Shown here piece after piece: positions 1-9,935 of a DNA stretch of 64,000 nucleotides. The notes below the pieces were generated by a model. That model was not told the DNA's origin and did no database searches. It saw only the letters and a list, made by a program, of their open reading frames with translations. This DNA is from Paenibacillus mellifer (lineage in GTDB: Bacteria > Bacillota > Bacilli > Paenibacillales > Paenibacillaceae), in contig NZ_JALPRK010000019.1 in the NCBI RefSeq assembly GCF_023195895.1, positions 42,428 through 106,427 of the forward strand. Reading direction: 5' to 3'. A program made the translations under genes and the position numbers. Numbering within the stretch: position 1 is the first letter of the stretch; each line of letters begins with the position of its first letter.

Positions 1-676
1 TTTCTATATACGCATAATCTTTTTTATAAGAAGAACTTGGCATTGTGAATACAGATAAGCAATCAATCAGTTTGTCTCCACCCCAATTAATAACTTCTTG
101 TGAAATGCACACAAGACCATGTCTCTCACAAATCGTTTTAAATAGATCTGAGGTTACAACTTCATCCCTATAATGATTAGATGTGGAGTCACCTCTTTCA
201 GGAAAGGAGCCTAAATTAGAGTGATGAAAAAATCCAACCCCTTCTGTCGTGAACTTATTCTTTAACTGTTCCAAATACGCCTCTAATACCTCAGCATTGG
301 CATGGACTAGTGAATCGAATGAAAAAACAAAATCTACAGAGTCATCCTTAATATTAGCTAGGCTCTTTCCATCATTCGCATAAAAATTAACATCAGATCC
401 AGAATTTGAAAACCTATTTTTACAATGGGTTACACACTCTTCATTTAAATCTATCCCTGTATATTCATCAGAGAAATTAATTAAGTATTGAGTCCACCTT
501 CCGAAACCAGGAGCAATTTCTAAAATATTCTTTGAAGGAATATACATTCTTATCCGAGGTAATATCGACGCGAAAAACTGTGCATCGGATCCCCCCCAAG
601 CAGCACTCCAACTTTCTCCTTGAGACGTCCAATCATAACCTTTCCACCATTCAAGATTTTGTCTTATGTCTGCCAT
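1..676 (-). CDS. Class I SAM-dependent methyltransferase (3' end outside window)
   Basis: The reading frame is open from an ATG at 676 to the window edge (about 225 residues visible, stop codon not seen). A GAGGAG ribosome-binding site lies about 9 bases upstream. The SAM-binding motif I ILEIAPGFGRW is near residue 50 and is followed by a TGIDL acidic strand, as in Methyltransf_11/25-type Rossmann methyltransferases. It is the last visible gene of the minus-strand glycosylation operon, 30 bp after the next methyltransferase gene. Its role is probably to methylate a sugar of the flagellin glycan or its nucleotide precursor; the substrate cannot be read from sequence. Confidence 0.8.
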   Translation of the reverse strand, partial: MADIRQNLEWWKGYDWTSQGESWSAAWGGSDAQFFASILPRIRMYIPSKNILEIAPGFGRWTQYLINFSDEYTGIDLNEECVTHCKNRFSNSGSDVNFYANDGKSLANIKDDSVDFVFSFDSLVHANAEVLEAYLEQLKNKFTTEGVGFFHHSNLGSFPERGDSTSNHYRDEVVTSDLFKTICERHGLVCISQEVINWGGDKLIDCLSVFTMPSSSYKKDYAYIE

Positions 677-707
677 TAATATACTCCTCACATTAAAGGT
701 TATTGGT

Positions 708-1427
708 CTAAGTCTCTTTTTTTCGACTGACAAAAACATGCAAAAATTCAGCATCCAGACCAAGGTATTTATCCTTCACAAGGTAAATCAATGTCTGCAT
801 ATTAGAATGTTCAAATATAAAATCTGTAAAATCTCTCCCCCAATCAAAAGTTACTAGAGAGCCTTTTGCATCGACAGGATTACCGTGATATTGGGGTTCT
901 TCTAAATAAATAATTTCCCCATTCATTTTCTTCGCTCTTCTTCTCGTTTTCTCCAAATCAGAATACCAAGGCATAGTGAAAACGTGAGCCCCTCCAGGTC
1001 TCAATATTCTTGAGATTTCATTAAATGCTTTGTCCGGTTCCATTACGTGCTCAAATACATCTTGAGTGATGACAAGATCAAAAGACACATCACCAAACGA
1101 CATTCTTTCCAAATTCTCATTTCGTATCCCTTTAACATAACTGCCAGAAGGTAAGTCTTCAGAAAATAAATGCGAAGATACGTATTGGTCATTTTTAGTT
1201 TTCAGAAACTTTGAAGCTGGTCCGCATGGAGACGACTCATAAATATCCATGGTTTTCCACTCTGGATAAAACTCGTTCAAGGTATTTATAAGGGCTCTTT
1301 GCCTAGGTATGGATTTACAAGAAGTACATAAATAATGATCTCTTAACCAAGGATTTTCTTCAATAAATTCGGTATCTTTTTCGCAAATAACACAATACCC
1401 ATAATTCCGAGGCTTCATATTCTCCAT
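708..1427 (-). CDS. SAM-dependent methyltransferase with N-terminal Cys4 motif
   Basis: 239 residues, with a start supported by AGGAGA about 9 bases upstream. Residues 12-40 carry two CxxC pairs (CVICEK and CTSCKS) spaced like a zinc ribbon. They are followed by a class I methyltransferase domain with the post-motif signature LRPGGAHVF near residues 140-150. It probably methylates a glycan intermediate. It is 17 bp downstream of the WbsX-type gene, whose own C-terminus contains a comparable Cys4 segment (see findings). AT-rich like its neighbours. The fold assignment is firm; the substrate is unknown. Confidence 0.75.
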   Translation of the reverse strand: MENMKPRNYGYCVICEKDTEFIEENPWLRDHYLCTSCKSIPRQRALINTLNEFYPEWKTMDIYESSPCGPASKFLKTKNDQYVSSHLFSEDLPSGSYVKGIRNENLERMSFGDVSFDLVITQDVFEHVMEPDKAFNEISRILRPGGAHVFTMPWYSDLEKTRRRAKKMNGEIIYLEEPQYHGNPVDAKGSLVTFDWGRDFTDFIFEHSNMQTLIYLVKDKYLGLDAEFLHVFVSRKKET

Positions 1428-1444
1428 AAGTAGACTTCTCCTAA

Positions 1445-3481
1445 TTAGAAAATATCAATCAATTTCTCGCCGATTAGAACTAGTTGTTCTCCCGTCTTAT
1501 ACCTTTTATAATCACGTTGAACTGTATATACTTTAAATTTATGACTTTCTAACAGTTGCTTTGTTTCTTTTTTTAATTCTATCTGGTCAACTAACTGGTC
1601 CAACAATAATAGCAATTTCCCCTTATTACGCATGTGCCTGTATATCTCTTCAACAAACTTATGATGAATCGGTGACTTAACTGAATGTATGATAAAATGG
1701 CTCCTCATCGAAAAATCTAAATAATTCGAAATATTCTCCTCTGTAATGTACTGCATTTGGAAATTCAGTTCGAGGATAGTTTTTAACCTAGGACTAACAG
1801 GATACAAACATGTTATCTTTTGATTTTTTCTTGGAACCCATTCGGCAAGCGGTTTGCTACTTATACCTATCTCTTCCGCCAATAACTCGACAATCATCCG
1901 TTCATTGGAGGTTGAATTACAGTTCGCACAAGTATACGATACTTTATTATCTCCTTCGGGTATAAATTGATCATATCCGCAAACATTGCAAACTTGACGA
2001 AGCCCTTGTTCCAATACAACATTAGCGCTGCCTCCAATATAATCATAATTTATTATCATATTGGGTAATGCTAAGGAATAGTCCTCATTAAATGTAAAAC
2101 CGAAATCATTTAAAATGGGAGCAATCTGTTCGTAATAACTAGATGTAATTAAAATAAAAGGATTTTCGCCAAGTTGCCTTCTATTTATTAATTCATTAGG
2201 AGATATGACGGGTAATGACTCAACTAATTTCGTGTGATTCTTTGCCTGACTATCAACAAATCCCTTTATTTTTATGCTACTCCCACTTAACATCTGTAAA
2301 ATTTTTATCCCATAGCTTCCAGCACCCCATAAATATACAGGACGTTGAATATTAAAATAAATTAAAGGAGGTTCATCATCCCATAGCAAGTCTGATTCTA
2401 TGAGTTTTAGTTTGTCGTTTTCTATTAGCTGAGTTTCATCAAACTCATTTTGTAGTACTTGCCTTGTCACTTCTAAAAACACATGTCCGTTTTCTAAATC
2501 AGGTTCTAAATGACATCCCTCTCCCCATTCATTCCAAGCGTTTATAAAGACAATCTGCTCAGAAGGTTTGTACTTAGAGACCCGGTTAATACAGTGTTTT
2601 AGCCAATTACCATAGACATTAGGATCTTCATTCTGAATAACTGTTGCATTGTTTTTGCGACGGGCAGTGTTATCCCAGCTTGGGAATACACAGGGAAAAA
2701 CAAGTTCGTTTTCGTTTATTTCTTTTTCTAGTTCCCTTTGAACTATTTTTTTGTAATCATAAACATTTAATCCTGGTACACTTGAATTTGCTACCCCCTT
2801 AGGTAAATCACTAAAGTTAGGTGTAAATTCATATACCGAATCAAAGCCAAGATTAAAATACTCCTTCCGTGTCATATGTTGCGAGTTATCGGCACAACAT
2901 AAATGTATATCTTCCAAACCGAACTCTCTAATTTCCCGCCTCCATGTACAAATAAGATCTTTGAGGTTTGGAATCTCACTGGCTTTATAAATTAAGAAAA
3001 GTGGTTTCCCGTCGATCTTTAAATATCGATCATCCAGAAAGGCTTGGGCCAGCCATTTTATATGCTCTTTAGGATCATAACTCTGATAATCTTGTTCCAT
3101 TAACACATTTAATTCTCTGCCATCCCAACGCCTAGTCCAATTTTCATTGGCCCAACAAAGGCAGAATGGGAGATCTGGTTCCCCACTCGATAATACCTCA
3201 TTAAATGGACGTTCTAGAAGCATTCTACCATTAAACCAATAATGGTAATAACAAAAAGCATCTATTCCATATGTCTTAGCAAGTTCCGCTTGAGCAGTTC
3301 TCGTTTCAGGTAATCTCAGGTCGTAAAACCCCAAATCCGCTGGAATGTGGGGTTGATAATGTCCACTATATAATGGTCTTGCTTTAGAGACATTAGTCCA
3401 CTCTGTAAATCCTTTACCCCACCACTCATTATTCTGTTGAATTGGATGATACTGCGGAAGATAAAATGCAATGGTCTTCAT
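1445..3481 (-). CDS. WbsX-family (GH99-like) glycan protein with added Rossmann and Cys4 modules
   Basis: 678 residues. The first ~350 match the WbsX/glycosyltransferase-like GH99 family: an N-terminal FYLPQYHP, GFTEWTNV, a YYHYWFNG segment, and WNEWGEGCHLEPD near residue 320. WbsX proteins occur in polysaccharide and O-antigen clusters. Residues ~380-470 add a Rossmann-like module with LWGAGSYG and GFVDSQ. Residues ~490-530 hold a Cys4 ribbon (CNVCGYD, CANCNS), and the remainder resembles a degenerate methyltransferase. It lies in the glycosylation operon, 18 bp after the GT4/GT2 gene. The domain order is a fusion rather than a standard WbsX (usual length ~350-400). Enzymatic role in this operon is inferred. 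Confidence 0.75.
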   Translation of the reverse strand: MKTIAFYLPQYHPIQQNNEWWGKGFTEWTNVSKARPLYSGHYQPHIPADLGFYDLRLPETRTAQAELAKTYGIDAFCYYHYWFNGRMLLERPFNEVLSSGEPDLPFCLCWANENWTRRWDGRELNVLMEQDYQSYDPKEHIKWLAQAFLDDRYLKIDGKPLFLIYKASEIPNLKDLICTWRREIREFGLEDIHLCCADNSQHMTRKEYFNLGFDSVYEFTPNFSDLPKGVANSSVPGLNVYDYKKIVQRELEKEINENELVFPCVFPSWDNTARRKNNATVIQNEDPNVYGNWLKHCINRVSKYKPSEQIVFINAWNEWGEGCHLEPDLENGHVFLEVTRQVLQNEFDETQLIENDKLKLIESDLLWDDEPPLIYFNIQRPVYLWGAGSYGIKILQMLSGSSIKIKGFVDSQAKNHTKLVESLPVISPNELINRRQLGENPFILITSSYYEQIAPILNDFGFTFNEDYSLALPNMIINYDYIGGSANVVLEQGLRQVCNVCGYDQFIPEGDNKVSYTCANCNSTSNERMIVELLAEEIGISSKPLAEWVPRKNQKITCLYPVSPRLKTILELNFQMQYITEENISNYLDFSMRSHFIIHSVKSPIHHKFVEEIYRHMRNKGKLLLLLDQLVDQIELKKETKQLLESHKFKVYTVQRDYKRYKTGEQLVLIGEKLIDIF

Positions 3482-3499
3482 CGAAACGGCCCCAATTCT

Positions 3500-5827
3500 T
3501 TATATTTTCAAATAAGATCTGACATACTCCCTATATGCAAACACTTTTTTTAAAATATCCTTATTAACATCATAAAGACTTAGAATATATTGTTGAATGT
3601 GGATAATTTCATCAAAATGAATCAAGCTGTTTTCTCTTCTTGTAACACTATCAGTGTGTCTACGATGGTAATTTAAAGATTCGGAGCAATAATATATTTT
3701 CCCACGCATTAATAGATTAATATAGAAATACCAATCTCCGGCAATCTTGTATTGAATCAAGTTATTCGAAATGCTTACTATATCTGTCGAATTTTTAAAA
3801 ACAACCGCTGAAACATTAGGAATTGTATTTTTAACAACAAGAGTATCTTTAATCTCTTCCACTCCAACTCTAATATAGTCTTTTCTCCACTTGTCCTGGC
3901 TTATATCCAATGTATATTCACAATAATCATCCGCCAAAATGTAACTATTTTCGTCAATTTGATAAGATTGTGAATACGCTAAGACTACCTCATCATCTCT
4001 CTCAAACCCTTGAAGGACCTTTTCCAAGAAAATTTCTTTACTTAGATCATCTGCTTCCGCGATCCAGACAAAATCACCTCGGACAGCCTCCAAACCTTTC
4101 AACCATTGTTTGAAAACGGAACCAGAGTTTTCCTCACTTTGAATCATTTTCATATTAAGATATCTAGAATTGTTTTGCATTAATAATCTATTTAACACAC
4201 CAACGCTGTCATCTACAGAACAATCATCAAGACATATCAATTCATATATTGGATAGGTCTGTTTCAGAATCGAATTGATTCTAGCTTCAAGATAGTGAGC
4301 ATAATTATAATTCGGCACGACTACGCTAACTTTTTTATAATTTAAACTTAGTAAACCCAACAAATCATATATATAGTCTAGGAACATAAAGTCTCTTTCA
4401 ATTAAAGTCATCGATGCATTAGATTTAGATAATAACTCACATGGGTTTTTGAGTAGCTCGATAGTTTTTTCACCCATCTCTTTAATATCGAAGGACCTAA
4501 CGATAATTCCTGTTTTTTCATTCAAAATATCTTCAAATCCACCTGTACCTTCAAAAGAAATTACCGGTAACCCCACATTCATCGATTCAATTACTACCGA
4601 AGGGAACGGATCCTCACGCGAGGTTAATAAATATGTATCTGCTCCGGCATAAAAAATATTCGGGTCCGTCTGACCTATAAACATCACATTTCCCAGCAAA
4701 GTGTCAGGTATCTCGGATATAAACTGTTCGTCTAATCCACCAACCCAAATAAAATGAATATTATCACGTTTTTGCTTAACATAAGTTGCTACTTGAGAAA
4801 AAAGGTCAACTCCCTTTCTTTCGTCTCCATAACCTACTCCTAAAACAATTTCTGAATCCGGGGCTAAGCCAAGCCGACCTCTAAGTTCTTTTCTCGCTTC
4901 TAATTTATTTCCTTTATATTTATTAAGTTTATATAAACCCTGAGGTCTAATGATAACTTTTTGCTCATTTAGGTTAACTAAAGATTTCAATTTGTCATAG
5001 ACGTACCTCGAGGGAAATACAATCTTATCCGAATATTGAACCGCATCAGCCAGTCTTGATTCTGCTTTATATTTTTTAATAACACCTGGTAATTCATGGA
5101 TTAACGTAATGACCTCAATTCCGGATGATTTAAGATATTTGGAAAGGTTCCCACTTATTACAGTGTTACAAATTGCCTTTTCATAACCCGCATTTTTAAG
5201 AGCAACTATATGTTGATTTAAACTTGCAATGTTACCTTTAAAGTCTTCAACATTGTAAATATTCCCAAGTTTCTTGAATTGATCGTGTAAAATTCCACCT
5301 GATTGACTGATGATTTCCACATTCATTCTAAAATGTTCCCTAAGTACAGTTATTATATTTAGTGAAAGAAGTTGAGCTCCATTAAAATTCATATCGTGTG
5401 TTACATAAATAATTTTTTCTTCACCGTTTATCAAGTTGTCGACAGATATATCTAAAAAGGAAAGGTCTAACATTCTCGTCTGATCCAATTCCATTAATTT
5501 TTCATTAATAAATATGCCTTTTCCTAAAATATCATCTAAATTACCATCTGAATAAAGGTTAAAAAAGCCAATAATCCTATCTTCCTTCACACCTATTTCT
5601 CTTAGTTGAGTGTAAATTTCTGTGATATACTGGCTACCAATTATAATATAGTCATATTCTTTTTTGATTCCTTCAAACGGCGATAGAACCATTGCGCCGT
5701 TATGCTTTAATCCTACCTTAGTTTCGTTATTATCCAGGTAACCAATTACTTCAACATGATCAAAATTAATAGTATCTAGAACCTTTTCCGCTCCCTGACC
5801 TGTACCAAAAATGAAAACTTTAAACAT
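3500..5827 (-). CDS. Bifunctional glycosyltransferase: Rossmann module + GT4 + GT2
   Basis: 775 residues; start follows a GGAGG. Residues 1-110 form a nucleotide-binding-like module (IFGTGQGAEKVL, VIGYLDNN). Residues ~135-485 are a GT4/GT-B glycosyltransferase, recognisable from YVTHDMNFNGAQ, LGVGYGDERKGVDL, and the C-terminal EDPFPSVVIESM donor-site motif. Residues ~495-775 are a GT2/GT-A glycosyltransferase starting VSVVVPNYNYAHYLE with the LDDCS acidic motif and an EADDLS DxD-like motif. Two catalytic domains in one chain suggest that two successive sugars are added to the same acceptor. The operon context implies the flagellin glycan; sugar identity is unknown. Confidence 0.8.
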   Translation of the reverse strand: MFKVFIFGTGQGAEKVLDTINFDHVEVIGYLDNNETKVGLKHNGAMVLSPFEGIKKEYDYIIIGSQYITEIYTQLREIGVKEDRIIGFFNLYSDGNLDDILGKGIFINEKLMELDQTRMLDLSFLDISVDNLINGEEKIIYVTHDMNFNGAQLLSLNIITVLREHFRMNVEIISQSGGILHDQFKKLGNIYNVEDFKGNIASLNQHIVALKNAGYEKAICNTVISGNLSKYLKSSGIEVITLIHELPGVIKKYKAESRLADAVQYSDKIVFPSRYVYDKLKSLVNLNEQKVIIRPQGLYKLNKYKGNKLEARKELRGRLGLAPDSEIVLGVGYGDERKGVDLFSQVATYVKQKRDNIHFIWVGGLDEQFISEIPDTLLGNVMFIGQTDPNIFYAGADTYLLTSREDPFPSVVIESMNVGLPVISFEGTGGFEDILNEKTGIIVRSFDIKEMGEKTIELLKNPCELLSKSNASMTLIERDFMFLDYIYDLLGLLSLNYKKVSVVVPNYNYAHYLEARINSILKQTYPIYELICLDDCSVDDSVGVLNRLLMQNNSRYLNMKMIQSEENSGSVFKQWLKGLEAVRGDFVWIAEADDLSKEIFLEKVLQGFERDDEVVLAYSQSYQIDENSYILADDYCEYTLDISQDKWRKDYIRVGVEEIKDTLVVKNTIPNVSAVVFKNSTDIVSISNNLIQYKIAGDWYFYINLLMRGKIYYCSESLNYHRRHTDSVTRRENSLIHFDEIIHIQQYILSLYDVNKDILKKVFAYREYVRSYLKI

Positions 5828-5842
5828 TCACTCGCCTCCAAA

Positions 5843-6955
5843 CTACATAACCAATCCTAAGATGTAATCTTCTCCCTTAATATATCCAATTGATTTTAAA
5901 TACAATTCAACATCTTGGTAATAAGAGGTGCCAATAATAATAAAACACTTTTTGTCTAATTTTTTTATGCTGTCAGGCGAGTAAACCTTGCGATCAAAAA
6001 ACAATGTCCCCCATGTCTTTTGATTGCTATCAATGAAACCATGTATTTTATATCCTTCTTCTTCAAGAGAATAATAAGTGTTATTGGATGAACTTCCTGT
6101 TCCCCATATATAAATTCCTTTATCCTCACTTATATACTTAAGAAACTGTAACAAATAATCGATCTGTATTGAGCGACTAAGGGATAGTAATTTCCCTAGC
6201 TCTTTTTTGTACAAATTAATTTCATCCAACATACCAAAGTAGTTTAAAAGTTGGCTATTAGGATTACCAGTTGAAATAAGGGAAATATTATCATCAGAGC
6301 TAGAAACTTCACTACACACTGCTATCAGATACATACCCATTTCATTCTGTTTAAAATTATCAGAATATATATGATTTACAACCTCTTTTGATTCGTTTGC
6401 TATTACCATTGACACCTCTTGTCTCTGATAAAATAACTCAACAACTCCAAAATACTCCTTCAATAACCCTATAAACTCCTCCTTATAGAATTCCTTCTTA
6501 TGAAATGGATTTTGATAATTTCTTTCATCTGAATAGAAGGACTTATCAGGTGTAGAAATAACAAATCTTCCCGTTCTATTTAAAATACGTACAACCTCTT
6601 GTAAAAACTTCCTTTGTATTTCCTCCTCGACATGCTCAATGGTTTCAAATGAAACAACGATATCTAGAGATTCATTAGCAATTGGCATATCATCTACTGA
6701 AGCCTGAAGAAACAACAAATTATCAGCACGGTACTTTTTCTTAGCATGGTCAATCGACTCTTTACTAATATCAATACCTATAACTTCAGTTGCACTTGTT
6801 GAAAGTAAAAAAGACCCATAACCTTCTCCACATGCAGCATCCAATACTTTCTTTCCGTTTACCATATCCTTAACAGCCTGATATCTGGATAGATGTTCGA
6901 ACTCAGTAAGTTTGTCAGACATGTCTGGGATATGCCTTTCTCCTGTGAAATCCAT
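5843..6955 (-). CDS. SAM-dependent methyltransferase fused to a Rossmann-like module
   Basis: 370 residues; GGGGGA ribosome-binding site ahead of the ATG. Residues ~1-180 are a class I methyltransferase (motif I VLDAACGEGYGSFLL near residue 38, then VIGIDIS and FETIEHVEEE). The C-terminal ~90 residues (from about 280) carry IYIWGTGSSS, HGFIDSNQ and IIIGTSYYQDVE, matching the module found in the next two proteins of the operon. It probably methylates a sugar; the C-terminal module may bind a nucleotide or dock partners. Its 5' neighbour is the dehydratase, 36 bp away. Confidence 0.78.
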   Translation of the reverse strand: MDFTGERHIPDMSDKLTEFEHLSRYQAVKDMVNGKKVLDAACGEGYGSFLLSTSATEVIGIDISKESIDHAKKKYRADNLLFLQASVDDMPIANESLDIVVSFETIEHVEEEIQRKFLQEVVRILNRTGRFVISTPDKSFYSDERNYQNPFHKKEFYKEEFIGLLKEYFGVVELFYQRQEVSMVIANESKEVVNHIYSDNFKQNEMGMYLIAVCSEVSSSDDNISLISTGNPNSQLLNYFGMLDEINLYKKELGKLLSLSRSIQIDYLLQFLKYISEDKGIYIWGTGSSSNNTYYSLEEEGYKIHGFIDSNQKTWGTLFFDRKVYSPDSIKKLDKKCFIIIGTSYYQDVELYLKSIGYIKGEDYILGLVM

Positions 6956-6992
6956 TATAATCCCCCATCTTTGTATTAAAGTAACTACTACT

Positions 6993-7991
6993 CTATAATA
7001 TTATTTTTTCTTCAACTATCCATTGGCATAAAGTTGATATATCTATAGGCTGTTTATGGTGAACTGTATCTTTGTTTCTAGTTTGACTTACATACAGTTG
7101 ATTATTGCTCTTAAAAGCTGAAGGAATAACAAACATACTATCTGTCTCTATGGCAACTAAGGTTTCTTCTATTGTCATCAATTCCTCAAACCTCTTTTCA
7201 CCGGGTCGAACACCTATACTTACCACCTGTACTTTTGGCCTATCTTCTTGAGCAACCAGCTCAATTATTACATTAGCCAAGTCTCCTAGACGGACTACCG
7301 GCATTTTAAGAACGAATACTTCCCCACCTTGGGCCAGTTCATTAGCTTTCAAGATAAGTTCTATAGCCTGTTTAGGTGTCATCATATACCTTAACATATC
7401 TGGATCAGTTATCGTGATCATACCCTTCTCCAAGATCTGCTTCTTAAAAAGCGGAATCACAGATCCCCGTGATCCCATCACATTTCCAAATCTTACGGAA
7501 GAAAATGTCGTGGATTTAGGCCCTTTCTGATATTCTGCAGCAGAGATAAGCCGTTCAGCAGTAAGCTTAGTTGCACCATACGTGTTTGTTGGCGATATTG
7601 CCTTATCCGTGCTTGTAAAAAGCACTTTCTTAACACCATTTGTAATGGCCGCCTGAATAACGTTCTGCGTTCCTACTACATTGGTTTGAACCGCCTCAAA
7701 CGGGTTGTACTCACAAGCCGGCACATGTTTCATTGCAGCACAATGGAATACATAATCAATGCCTTCCATGGCACGAATCAAACGTCCTTGGTCCCTCACG
7801 TCACCTATTAAAAACCGCAATTGGGTCGCATATTCTTGAAATTCTTGAGCCATTTCAAACTGTTTAAATTCATCTCGACTGAAGATTCGGATAACTTTGG
7901 GGTTGTCCGCCAGCAAACGTTTTGTCAGGTGAAAGCCGATGGTACCGGTTCCACCAGTAATAAGAATTTTCTTATCTTTGTAAAAGCTCAC
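6993..7991 (-). CDS. NDP-sugar 4,6-dehydratase/epimerase of the FlaA1/CapD/PseB type
   Basis: Extended short-chain dehydrogenase of about 332 residues. The start chosen is the GTG at 7991, because AAGGTG lies 6 bases ahead of it; the GTG at 8000 overlaps that ribosome-binding site. It has the NAD-binding GGTGTIG motif near residue 13, STDKAISP, and the catalytic YGATK (YxxxK). This group makes 4-keto-6-deoxy UDP-GlcNAc derivatives, the first step towards pseudaminic/legionaminic-type or bacillosamine-type sugars. Lying next to a Maf transferase, it plausibly begins synthesis of the flagellin sugar. Whether it is a true PseB (inverting) enzyme is not decided here. Confidence 0.82.
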   Translation of the reverse strand: MSFYKDKKILITGGTGTIGFHLTKRLLADNPKVIRIFSRDEFKQFEMAQEFQEYATQLRFLIGDVRDQGRLIRAMEGIDYVFHCAAMKHVPACEYNPFEAVQTNVVGTQNVIQAAITNGVKKVLFTSTDKAISPTNTYGATKLTAERLISAAEYQKGPKSTTFSSVRFGNVMGSRGSVIPLFKKQILEKGMITITDPDMLRYMMTPKQAIELILKANELAQGGEVFVLKMPVVRLGDLANVIIELVAQEDRPKVQVVSIGVRPGEKRFEELMTIEETLVAIETDSMFVIPSAFKSNNQLYVSQTRNKDTVHHKQPIDISTLCQWIVEEKIIL

Positions 7992-8025
7992 ACTAATCAC
8001 CTTATCTCTTCAACATATATTAATG

Positions 8026-9897
8026 TTACACCTCAGCAGCAGTCAAAACTCTATTAAGCCGATGAATCGCATCAATAAGAAGGATTTCAAGTTTTTGAAT
8101 TGCAGCAATGATTTCTTCTACTAACTTCCCCAGATACATTTCAAAATACTTTGACTTCTGAATCATATTTTGTTCCTCAACAATAAGCGATAAGTGGTTG
8201 TCAAAAAACTGCAGTTCAGCCGGGATCAATGGCTCGATTAGTGTATTAAACGATTTACCATTTACAATAGAAGACCACATCTCTTCAATTGTTGCCATGC
8301 TATTCGAACACCTTATAGGATTCCTTCGACTTAATTCAGGAAGCTTCCTTAACTGATTCTTTATGTCTTTAAGCCCCTTTGAGATCGATCGCAAATCCTC
8401 GGACATATTTGATATTCTTGCAGTTACTTGCTTGGTTCGTAATGAGTTATTTGGAAAACTCACGTTGTTCAGCTTGTTTAGTATGAATTCGGAGGAAGTC
8501 TTCAAGCTAGGGACCAAAATCATATCCAGTTGTTCAACTGTCGCCCATTCAGTACCAACAATTTTGGCTCCTATCTTCGAAGTATTAATAAAACGAGTAT
8601 TCGGATACCATGATATTACTTCTTCCACCTTTTTTTGCAGAACTTTATAAGGAAGAGTCGTTCGATTCCAACCTTCACTCACGTTTTCAACCAACAAACT
8701 TGCACTAGCTACTGTAGCTTGAGTATGTTGCGATTCAATGTGCTCTACACCTTCTGAATAATGTTTCTCTTGAGGGAAAGAAAAGTCTTGACCGGCAAAA
8801 ATGATAAGCTCACATCCCAAGTAAATGGCTGCTTGTATAGCAACACCAGTTACAGATGCAAGTGACCGAAATACAGGTGTATCATCCTCTTCTACCATGA
8901 AATAATTAGTTATTGGATCTGTGTCCGTAAATGCATGAACTTTCAGTGCATCGACTTTATCTGTTACTTTATAATTCGTTGTCGGAGTATATATCATAGG
9001 GATACTCAAAGATTCGGGAGTAAGAAAGATATTCTCCATAACATCTCCTCCATCTACAGTGACAACTATATGTGGGCTTATTCCTTGATGTAGGAGAGCT
9101 TGAACACTAGAACCAGCAGCAATGATTAGACATTTATCTTTTAATTTAGCTATTGAATCTATATCCAATTGTAGAGATGGGCCAGAACCAACAATTACTG
9201 CTGAAAATCCAGAAAATAATCCTTTCATTTTTGAAAGTGAAGGAGTAATTAGATTAGTTGCCAAATGATTCAGTCTGTTTCGCATCCATACGTCTTTAAA
9301 CTGTATCAACGTATTCTGATTCACCCTATATTCCTCAACTAGTGAAGGAATGTCATCTTTAAAGTATTGAATTTCCCTTGCTTGATGCTTTGTATACGAA
9401 GGTATCCCAGTAAAAGCGCAACTACCTTGAGCTAATGAACAAATCGGGTAAATCAATTGACGTTTTTGCTCTAATGATGAACCTACTGCAAGAGCCTTTA
9501 CGTTAGGGTGATCTAGTAATCCTATGAAATTCTCTGACTTTAAAGATGTTTTAAACATATTGATATTTGGCTCATAAACATAAATCCACTTATTAGGATA
9601 GTGTTCAAGGAGTAGTCTTAAATGATATCCTAAGCCAAGACCAAATAACAATACATGGTCATGTTGAAGCAACTGCGGCTCCAAGGACTGAATCCATGAG
9701 GCGAAATTGAGAAGTGTATCCTCCTTTTCATATAAATAATATTCCTCAGATGTTCCAGGAAAAAGAACAACATTCCCAAGCCCATTGTCCATAACCAATC
9801 TTTTCTCTAATCTCATATCAACCTGGCTTTGTAATAAATGATAAATATGGCCGTATTTTTCACTAAGTAATTTCAAGTTTGAGTTTAAGTAATCCAT
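8026..9897 (-). CDS. Maf-type motility accessory factor (DUF115/MptE-like), putative flagellin glycosyltransferase
   Basis: 623 residues; start supported by CGGAG. The central DUF115/MAF_flag10 domain shows AVIVGSGPSLQLDI (residues 233-246) and VVTVDGGD (278-285), which resemble the sialyltransferase-like nucleotide-sugar site of Maf proteins. Maf proteins transfer nonulosonic acids to flagellin Ser/Thr in several bacteria. Residues ~80-190 form an N-terminal Rossmann-like domain (LLFGLGLGYHLRLLL). It is first in the glycosylation operon, just after the fliT terminator and behind a candidate sigma-D promoter. Family membership is strong; the sugar donor is inferred. Confidence 0.85.
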   Translation of the reverse strand: MDYLNSNLKLLSEKYGHIYHLLQSQVDMRLEKRLVMDNGLGNVVLFPGTSEEYYLYEKEDTLLNFASWIQSLEPQLLQHDHVLLFGLGLGYHLRLLLEHYPNKWIYVYEPNINMFKTSLKSENFIGLLDHPNVKALAVGSSLEQKRQLIYPICSLAQGSCAFTGIPSYTKHQAREIQYFKDDIPSLVEEYRVNQNTLIQFKDVWMRNRLNHLATNLITPSLSKMKGLFSGFSAVIVGSGPSLQLDIDSIAKLKDKCLIIAAGSSVQALLHQGISPHIVVTVDGGDVMENIFLTPESLSIPMIYTPTTNYKVTDKVDALKVHAFTDTDPITNYFMVEEDDTPVFRSLASVTGVAIQAAIYLGCELIIFAGQDFSFPQEKHYSEGVEHIESQHTQATVASASLLVENVSEGWNRTTLPYKVLQKKVEEVISWYPNTRFINTSKIGAKIVGTEWATVEQLDMILVPSLKTSSEFILNKLNNVSFPNNSLRTKQVTARISNMSEDLRSISKGLKDIKNQLRKLPELSRRNPIRCSNSMATIEEMWSSIVNGKSFNTLIEPLIPAELQFFDNHLSLIVEEQNMIQKSKYFEMYLGKLVEEIIAAIQKLEILLIDAIHRLNRVLTAAEV

Positions 9898-9935
9898 TTA
9901 GTATCTCCGTTCGTTTTCCTTTGACTCTATTTATT

